This document shows positions 59,401-64,000 of a DNA stretch of 64,000 bases, in pieces (position 1 is the first letter of the stretch; each line of letters starts with the position of its first letter). Position numbers and translations under genes: made by a program. The notes under the pieces were generated by a model. That model was not told the DNA's origin, did no database searches, and was given only the letters and a program-made list of their open reading frames with translations. Source of the DNA: Leptidea sinapis (taxonomy: Eukaryota; Arthropoda; Insecta; Lepidoptera; Pieridae); the NCBI RefSeq assembly GCF_905404315.1, contig NC_066273.1, positions 2,480,001 to 2,544,000 on the forward strand. Direction: 5' to 3'.

Positions 59401-59789
59401 TGCAAAGCCACCCTGAAATTTGATTTACATTACTTGTCACGACTAATTTAATATATGGATAGTAAATTGTTTGAGGGGCAGCAAAAGCTAAACATTTCAT
59501 ATTTTGCGTTTGTATTTGTATAATATTTAGTTGTAACGAATTAATTGATTGTGATGCCAACCACACGATAACGAACATACTTAGTCGAACTTAAACAATG
59601 GTGTTTCACATGTAAAAATTACTTTATAATAGTTCTCCTTACTATCGAAATCACATAAAACAACTTACTAATAATCTATTAAGTACATACCTTTCCAAAA
59701 AATCGTAATCTTTGATACGTGCTGTTAGTTTGTGGATCATGTATTATTTCAGGAATTTCTCTCTTATCGTCTTCTTTGGTCGACGTCAT
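44410..59789 (-). CDS. polo: Polo kinase (PLK1-type mitotic Ser/Thr kinase)
   Basis: Ten exons on -: 59691-59789, 59188-59412, 58822-59026, 57928-58120, 55200-55429, 54388-54521, 51099-51280, 48143-48276, 46197-46309, 44410-44604. All introns are GT-AG and all phases fit; total 1710 nt, 569 aa (fly Polo 576, human PLK1 603). The kinase domain shows the Gly loop GKGGFA (32-37), Lys54, Glu73, HRDLKLGN with catalytic Asp148, DFG 166-168, activation Thr182 in KQTVCGTP and the APE region. A destruction-box-like RRPL lies at 308-311. Polo box 1 begins at WVGKWVDYSDKYG (Trp388 matches PLK1 Trp414). Polo box 2 has DHTK (His511/Lys513, matching the phospho-binding His538/Lys540). PLK1 drives centrosome maturation, spindle assembly, APC/C activation and cytokinesis. 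Every key residue checked is present, so the gene looks functional. Introns 4, 6, 7 and 8 are swollen by transposons. Confidence 0.98.
44780..44930 (+). repeat. Short dispersed repeat in polo intron 9
   Basis: TTTCCAACAGAGATGTGC and GTGCGAGGAAAATGTGTC; a related piece at 45760 reads TTTCCACCAGAGATGTATG. No coding sense. Confidence 0.4.
45127..45205 (-). repeat. LINE 3' end F, short reverse copy
   Basis: GCAACACCAGATGAATCACA and AGAGCGTTGTCGCCCTTC, as at 50826-51062. Polo intron 9. Confidence 0.55.
45910..46070 (+). repeat. tRNA-derived SINE piece (B box)
   Basis: CCTGGGTTCGAATCAATG holds a B-box-like core, followed by a TATGTATTTAGGTATGTAT tail of the kind seen in lepidopteran SINEs. No A box nearby. 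Confidence 0.4.
46146..46171. repeat. 26-bp perfect palindrome by polo exon 9
   Basis: GTAACCGTTTAAT is followed at once by its reverse complement ATTAAACGGTTAC, 25 bases inside intron 9 from the donor at 46196. Confidence 0.9.
46608..46864. mobile_element. CGGCCG MITE, copy 2 (polo intron 8 side)
   Basis: Same ends as 14505-14803; 257 bp with internal deletions. Flanks TAT / TAA, so the duplication is mutated or imperfect. It is followed by an (ATT)n run at about 46878-46900, the probable tail of the CR1-like element that reads on -. Confidence 0.75.
46936..48051 (-). CDS. CR1-like LINE reverse transcriptase, 371-aa open frame
   Basis: A long uninterrupted frame in polo intron 8, same sense as polo. 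Motifs in order: DIIYLDYEKAFDRVP, FRVRVGNEM, RSGVPQGSVLGPILFTLF, FSLFADDTKFFGNP (catalytic ADD), LLSLNVNKTTVLHIG, DLGVILSNDLKWEAHI, then the thumb and C-terminal block LLEYSFQVWNPYFVKDIELL to the stop. The endonuclease, ORF1 and first RT motifs are missing (5' truncation; an in-frame stop lies just upstream and no true start is needed). The (ATT)n tail on the 3' side fits CR1/L2-like elements. The lack of stops implies a fairly recent insertion. It is not a host gene. Confidence 0.88.
   Translation of the reverse strand: MDIKLNWDKHQPTDIIYLDYEKAFDRVPISRLLHKLEHLGIRGKLLVWISDFLNDRKFRVRVGNEMSSNRPVRSGVPQGSVLGPILFTLFLTDLQNVISLPFSLFADDTKFFGNPIHQQGDIQQNLKAIEHWTKEWLLSLNVNKTTVLHIGKNNPRVSYWLDNKQLKAVDTQKDLGVILSNDLKWEAHIVATVKKANSILYLIRKAFFNITKKTFLKIYKTYIRPLLEYSFQVWNPYFVKDIELLERVQRRATKLPRELKNLTYEQRLTQLGLSTLKSRRERGDLIETYKILNNYYNVPNFESMFPRKSNPRLRGHDMKLEYQLASSNPLKHFLTNRVVHIWNRLPKDVVKSKSVNQFKNRLDKHLDRYGK
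48355..48760 (+). pseudogene. Jockey LINE C-terminal fragment in polo intron 7
   Basis: ETVKYLGLHLD, then LYIKQYRSQCGYT-like text, then APWFVTNAEIHQHLG (in a broken frame near 48623-48660) and EIRLATERYKRRLSCHCNPL. This is the thumb region of Jockey RT with many breaks. It is antisense to polo. Confidence 0.65.
49150..50010 (+). pseudogene. LINE with RT tail and RNase H remnant
   Basis: TTIGYADNLAIPI (YADD decayed to YADN), QVKYLGVYP, LSPKIVLWLYTSIIRPSLTS, then QRLSTVAGTGCIRT. Near 49915 INEIRIYTDRSKTT and GTGAGVFSRM follow, which fit an RNase H start (DGS motif changed to DRS). RT followed by RNase H points to an I/LOA/R1-like group. Dead. Confidence 0.65.
50200..50312 (-). repeat. Dispersed repeat B, reverse copy
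   Basis: GACGCCGTAGCTAGTAAAAT, TACTGGGCAAGTGAGACTTA and GCTCAGAATTTTTG are the inverse of the repeat B blocks. The following 50313-50810 is a moderately repetitive stretch with (CA)n and no identified family. Confidence 0.65.
50826..51062 (-). repeat. LINE 3' end F with ORF2 C-terminus
   Basis: GGAATAGGAGGACAAACGAG, GTCACCTGGTGTTAAGTGAT; on - the coding end LWNELPCAVFP is readable. It stops 36 bases from the polo exon 7 donor. Confidence 0.75.
51544..51848 (+). repeat. RTE-like 3' end, copy 2 (polo intron 6)
   Basis: CTGACCCAGCAAACGTTGTA through CGGAGGAGTACAAAG and TTTTATATATTAGAT, nearly identical to 17799-18055, with an extra middle part. Confidence 0.65.
52421..52465. repeat. Palindrome with 21-bp perfect arms
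   Basis: Arms 52421-52441 and 52445-52465 (core GCAAAAGCATATGC against GCATATGCTTTTGC), loop ATA. TATGCA-rich sequence at 51985-52040 and 52370-52378 suggests both are parts of one AT-rich element. Confidence 0.9.
52463..52665 (+). repeat. Dispersed repeat B, copy
   Basis: TCACCTTGAGATATAAGATG, TTTGCCCAGTAATTAAAC, TCTAGCCGGCATCCTG. It directly follows the palindrome. Confidence 0.7.
52786..53252. mobile_element. TIR element J with 23-bp perfect ends
   Basis: The first 23 bases (from ATTTTATAAAAGCTG) and the last 23 (ending CAGCTTTTATAAAAT) are exact inverse copies. The inverted similarity continues outward (CCACGAGCC against GTTCACGGGCTC), so the full element is perhaps 52735-53290. The inside has internal duplications around CCCTTGCCAGAC and no ORF. 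Sister copy at 32333-32720. Confidence 0.8.
53575..53805 (+). repeat. LINE 3' end F with ORF2 C-terminus, forward
   Basis: Encodes ELPCAVFPGRYDMG and AYTFLKGRQRSCDSSGVARE-like text, then GGTGACCTGTACGCTCGTTT and an A-run. This shows that family F is the 3' end of a protein-coding LINE. Confidence 0.75.
54552..54763 (+). repeat. Dispersed repeat B, copy
   Basis: TTTATTTTATGACAATTAGG, then TTGATACGCCCTGCGCATTA, then TTTCACTAGCTACGGCGCC. 31 bases upstream of polo exon 6 in the transcript sense. Confidence 0.7.
55735..56582 (+). mobile_element. Foldback element G, best copy (polo intron 4)
   Basis: About 95-bp inverted arms at 55766-55861 and 55950-56045 (TGCACTAAAAAGTATAAAAA against TTTTTATACTTTTCAGTGCA) with an 88-nt centre. 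A unique region ending CCTCCTCCTTTTTTGAAGTC-GGTTAAAA follows. No transposase frame. Confidence 0.75.
56586..56975 (+). pseudogene. RTE-type LINE C-terminal fragment (polo intron 4)
   Basis: LTCITYGCETCTLNKEYR-like start, then IRNEDLRQKTKVTDILNKID, HMLRDSQEKWSKIV and RPQTRWEDELKLTAGPNWRR with the RTQ-type end. Classic RTE/BovB-like ORF2 C-terminus; frameshifts near 56700 and 56790. Confidence 0.75.
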
Positions 59790-60439
59790 TATATATAAAC
59801 TTAAAATACAATATAAATTAAAATTTAAATAAAATTATTATAGTTTTCAGCAAAGTAACTGATTGTTACAACATATAACTTTCACAAAGAAGAGTTCAAA
59901 CTGGAAAACGTTTGAAACATAAGTTTCAAACTAAAAAGCTGTTGTAAATGATCGTTTGAATGGTTTATTTCAAAGCCAATCAGGTTATTAGTTTATGCTT
60001 TATGGAATCACCAATGTTGCAAAGTGAAAAAATACAGTTGTTTTTGTGTATACCATAAACATAGAATCTGAGTATGATATATGCGAAATATTTGCAATAT
60101 TTACAGTAGTACCGATTATAACATTTTTTTCTAATTTTTGATAAATTTAATCAACACAAAAAGCCGGTTAACGTCTAAAATTAAATACATCGAGAACTCA
60201 CAGGCGATCTTGATTTACCTTAAATCGAAATTTTATGGTTCAGTTGGTTATTTCGTTAAATAATATATTATATACGTAAGTCTTCATACCTACTTTGTGA
60301 TATAGTAACTTGGTTACTAAGGTTTTTGAAGTAAAAACTTCTTTTGCGGCGTTGAGCATTTTTTTTTTGAATGGGTATAAAATGTATAACTCGCCTCACG
60401 AGACGTGGCCAGTACAAAAATTCGTAAGACAGTCTTTGA

Positions 60440-60690
60440 AATTATGGATGAAAGATTTATACTTCTAACTAATTATAATTCGGCTATTTCAACAATATTG
60501 AAGTAGGTATTTTTATAGATTTTAAAAAGGCTTTTGACACGTTGAAGCACGACGCCTTATTGTAGTCTATGGATGAGTGCCGTGTAAGAGGGCCTATCAA
60601 AATCTGGTTCCAAAACTATTTCAAAAACAGGCTGCTTAAAGTAAATGTCCTTGGGGCAGAGAGTCTAGCAAAACGCGCGGTTGTGGAATG
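60440..60690 (+). pseudogene. LINE RT fragment upstream of polo
   Basis: GIFIDFKKAFDTLKHDALL-like text, then SMDECRVRGPIKIWFQNYFK and NRLLKVNVLGAESLA are RT motifs 3-4. It is broken off at about 60690, where a different repeat (to 60800) and a GAAA-rich run begin. Confidence 0.6.
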
Positions 60691-61022
60691 CCAGACGTCA
60701 ACGTGATGCGGGTGGCACTTTGCACGTAATGTCCGGTGGTGGAATTCGGCCGCTGGCGGAAGTTGCGGAGCACATGTCCGCAGCATTATCGGGGGAATGC
60801 CAATAAATAGGTAAAGAAAGAAAGAAATCTTTTATTTGATCACTAGGTACCAATGATCACTACAATTATTAACCTTAATACTAATTAAGACAATCTTCAT
60901 AATTAAAATGATCAGTAAAAAAAATACTAAATAAAGTGTCACGTGTGACCACATAAAGGTCTCCCACTCAGCATCATGCTGCAGCCACGAAAGAGTAAAA
61001 AAAAGTGTGTGTTTGCACGCAA

Positions 61023-61676
61023 GAAGTTATACTTCTTTGGTGTAACAAAACAAATCCTTAAAATTATTAATTATTCGTCGTGCTATATTCTACGTTTGTA
61101 AAAAAAACAATATTGTAAGAATCGTGAAATAAATTATTGAATATTAACGAATTCTGCTAAGGCTGTATTGGCATGAACCCTTTGCCTGTCCTAATAATGG
61201 ACGAAGAAACCAAAAAAAATAATTAATGTCGCTAACGTCAGAAAATTTCTGATAACTTTTGTTTTTAGATGTCGGTTACTAGTTACAAAGGTACACTGTG
61301 GATGTCGTTGTGCGCGCGTAATGTAGGTAATAGTCAAAGAAGTTTATCTTCACTATCATCAAAAAGGTACAAACGTCAATATGTTTTGCTTTTATGTCAA
61401 TGTAATTTTGCAGTTAAAAACCTATTTAAATATGATTTAAATATTCTTTTATTGTATTTTGGTTTGGTTTGTTTTTTTTACCAATGCTCTAAATAAATAA
61501 AACAAACAATAAATGTCAGTAATGTGTCAAATGTCAAAAATTGTCAATTGTCAATGTTTGACATAATATTTTATTAGCCAACTTCAACCTGTTACTTTTG
61601 TTTACAGTGATGCGCGCGCATCTTAAAATTTCACTCTCATCATTTTTTCTTAACGCGCCTAAAGAAGTATAACTTC
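61023..61676. mobile_element. GAAGTnnnACTTC-bounded element, longest
   Basis: Left GAAGTTATACTTC-TTTGG and right CCTAAA-GAAGTATAACTTC are inverse copies 654 bp apart. The inner part shares sequence with 8815-9120. No ORF of known family. Confidence 0.6.
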
Positions 61677-61689
61677 AAAATTAAGGACT

Positions 61690-61880
61690 CAGTGTCTCCT
61701 ACATAACAGTAAAGCATCAAAACAAGCCAGTTAACATGTAAATACATACATAGCCCTACGCACTACTACACACTAATATAAGCCGATCAGCCGCCATTAT
61801 GACATCTGCAAGAGAATAAATAGTGTTCTGTGAATCTGTGGACATCTGCCATCGTCAGTGACGGATACGTCTGTTACGTC
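61690..61880 (-). repeat. Dispersed repeat I, copy 2
   Basis: Inverse of 28770-28950 (ATAACAGTAAAGCATCAAAA, ACATAGCCCTACGC, GCCGCCATTATGAC). Confidence 0.7.
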
Positions 61881-62295
61881 GCATATCAAATATTTTTAAA
61901 ATGCTGCCGTGTATTGAAATTGTGTAAAAACAATGTTAGGATACAATAAAAGTGTCAAGGAATTACCTTTCACAGATAGAATAGTTTTTATCACACTATT
62001 TTTTGTTCTCTTCATAAGATAAATTAATTCGAAATTTGGAACACAAAATCTCCACTACGCGTGATAGTAACATCCAGTGTGACCGGAAATAAATGGAAAC
62101 TTAAACCGAAAAATTGGATAATCCATTTAATCGTGTTCTAAGTAGATAAATCATTATCTGTTTCAAGATGTAGTGATTTATGATAACAGGTCTATCTTTA
62201 CAACATTTTTTTAAAGTAGTGTGGAACCCTACTTTCATACGAGTATCATTCTCATCTTTGATCTGGTGCATCCCAGTATCACTTTTAAACATTAA

Positions 62296-62485
62296 CGGCC
62301 GTTCCCAATAAACTATCTACAGATAGAGATAAATTAAGCTGTCCCAATATACCCGATAAGTCATTATAAGACAGCGTGTACGGATAAGGTGAGTTACCGT
62401 CGATAAGTTTATTGGGACAGAAAAATCAACGATAGTTTCGATTTTCATCACAAGTAAGTGATAGACTGAATATTGGGAACGGCCG
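62296..62485. mobile_element. CGGCCG MITE, copy 3
   Basis: 190 bp, same ends as 14505-14803, flanked by a TAA duplication at 62293-62295 and 62486-62488. Confidence 0.8.
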
Positions 62486-62865
62486 TAAATCGGGTATAAC
62501 GCAGAGCTACTCGAACTGTCAAAATTTCCATCACTTGTGTATTTATTTAGCAACCAAATCACTACATTACACATAGTTATTTGTTCTCTAAAAATGTACT
62601 TATTTGATACCACGTCAGTGGCAAACTACGAATTTAAGAATGAATTTTGGGTAGGTATTCTAAAAATAAGAAATGTTAGTACGTAATTTTAATATTAGTT
62701 AAAACAAAGATACTGCAAACAAGACATGGGCACAGGAATCAAACCACCAATCCTTACTTTCAAGGTGTTAGTGTTTTTTTATATAATTTATTTATTTAAT
62801 CATACTATTCCTGCGATATTTGTTTTTATTTTAGGACAACCGACGACCGAATTAAAAAAAACTAG

Positions 62866-62985
62866 ATACTACTACCGCTTCGGAAACAAATGGCCTTCTG
62901 AGAGAGAAGAAGCGGCGTAAGAAACTCTCCCAGCATTCTTTTTTTTGCGCTCTTTTCAATAAAAATATACAATATTGTACAGTCG
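62866..62985 (+). repeat. LINE 3' end, as at 40566
   Basis: CCGCTTCGGAAACAAATGGC, GAAGAAGCGGCG and a T-run, then CAATATTGTACAG. The remaining stretch to 63959 holds the foldback G tail at 63525-63640 and nothing else recognised. Confidence 0.65.
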
Positions 62986-63959
62986 TATATGTACCGTATA
63001 TATGTTCATTTACATGTAGTAAAAAACGGTTATTTCCATATTACAAACAGACACTCCAATTTTATTTATATGTATGTATAGATGAGTTTCGGTGAAGACG
63101 ACGTGGCTGCTGTTCTATTGCTGTATTAAGATTTAGTACTCAAATGAATTTAAAATTTTTGAATTAATTTATGAATTGATGACAGGTTCGGTGTGAAGAA
63201 CTTTTTCGTTGTTAAAGTTATTTTCACTTTGGAAGTGTTTCTCGCGCGCAAACTATACGGGTTAGAAAAAAATATATATTACAAACCTCGATATCATTTT
63301 TGAAGACCTATTCAAACACGTATGGGTTTGATAATTTTTATATTTTTGATTTTCAGGTCTAAGTATGGGGAAATTCTTATTTTTCTAGTTTAGAAAATCT
63401 TAATGCAGTTCGCAAAATACATCAACTTTCAACAGTATAAGTTCTTATAAGTAGTTAAAAAAAAGTGGCTGTGTCATACGGACGCACAGACAGACATGAC
63501 GAATCCATAACTTTGGCTTCCCTAATAAAAAAATAATTATCTAAATCGATCTACCCAGTCGAAAGTTCTGAGGTAACAAACATTTAAAAAACATATCGAC
63601 AAATTGAGAACCTCCTCCTTTTTTGAAGTCCGTTAAAATATCTAACTATTTGACTCATTAATCAATATTACAGGACAATAATATGGCATAATAATTATTA
63701 TTCTTTTTGCATTTAATAAAATGATAAATATTTATCGGAATTGATTCCGTCGACTGACTTCCTGTAAATAAATAATTTAGCCGTTTATCAAACATTGTCA
63801 TTGTAGGTATGATCGTCGACCGTCGTCACTCGCCGCTGGCTCAGTCGTATTTTATGGTTCATAACAATTGTAGCACTTATAATCATTAGAAGAATTTAAA
63901 ACAGTTTTGTATTTTTTTAATTAAGTGTGCGTTGTAATTAATTAATGTTTTTTTGAATA

Positions 63960-64000
63960 ATGGAGTATATTTTAATTTTGTGCGGTGTAATCATTGTTAA
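63960..64000 (+). CDS. Possible start of a gene with a hydrophobic N-terminus (3' cut by window)
   Basis: An ATG at 63960 opens MEYILILCGVIIV and runs off the window end. The hydrophobic stretch directly after the start would suit a signal anchor such as that of an insect cytochrome P450, but 13 residues cannot identify a family. Nothing upstream proves a promoter. Confidence 0.25.
   Translation, partial: MEYILILCGVIIV

Overview
The window is AT-rich, intron- and transposon-dense animal DNA that reads as a moth or butterfly (Lepidoptera). The coding exons are clear orthologues of conserved animal genes with short GT-AG exons. The interspersed repeats (LINE 3' ends beginning GGAATAGGAGGACAAACGAG on one strand, tRNA-derived SINE pieces, TTAGG-like runs) are the kinds familiar from lepidopteran genomes. 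The order is inferred from these; no species is named.

Four cellular genes can be built exon by exon. (1) The last six exons of INTS4, an Integrator subunit, lie on + from about 1480 to 15973; the gene starts upstream of the window. (2) An SRA1-type protein gene lies on - (29843-31239, 3 exons, 202 aa). (3) SDF2, an ER MIR-domain protein, lies on + (37399-42769, 4 exons, 224 aa, C-terminus HTEL). (4) Polo kinase (PLK1 type) lies on - (44410-59789, 10 exons, 569 aa), tail to tail with SDF2. A hydrophobic ORF beginning at 63960 may be the start of a further + strand gene. The four genes have unrelated jobs: snRNA/mRNA 3' processing, an SRA1-family role that is poorly defined, ER protein quality control and mitosis. 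Nothing suggests that they form a cluster.

The rest is mostly mobile DNA. INTS4 introns hold fossils of a tyrosine recombinase (Crypton-like), a hAT MITE with an 8-bp target duplication, LINE ORF1 and RT fragments, a mariner, a foldback element nested in a LINE, and an RTE-type LINE end. Polo introns hold a largely intact 371-aa CR1-like RT, LINEs with RNase H, RTE-like ends, MITEs and large palindromes.

The most striking object is a 100-bp satellite (19070-23033 and 26946-28268, about 53 forward units plus about two inverted units). It has two alternating unit types and a higher-order pattern, and almost every unit carries AAGATGGCCGCC, a YY1/Pho-like core. A Jockey-like LINE (23034-26945) sits inside it, flanked by a perfect 13-bp target duplication. 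A small stray piece of the same satellite occurs at 11353-11512, between two copies of a GAAGTnnnACTTC palindrome that recurs at eight places in the window.
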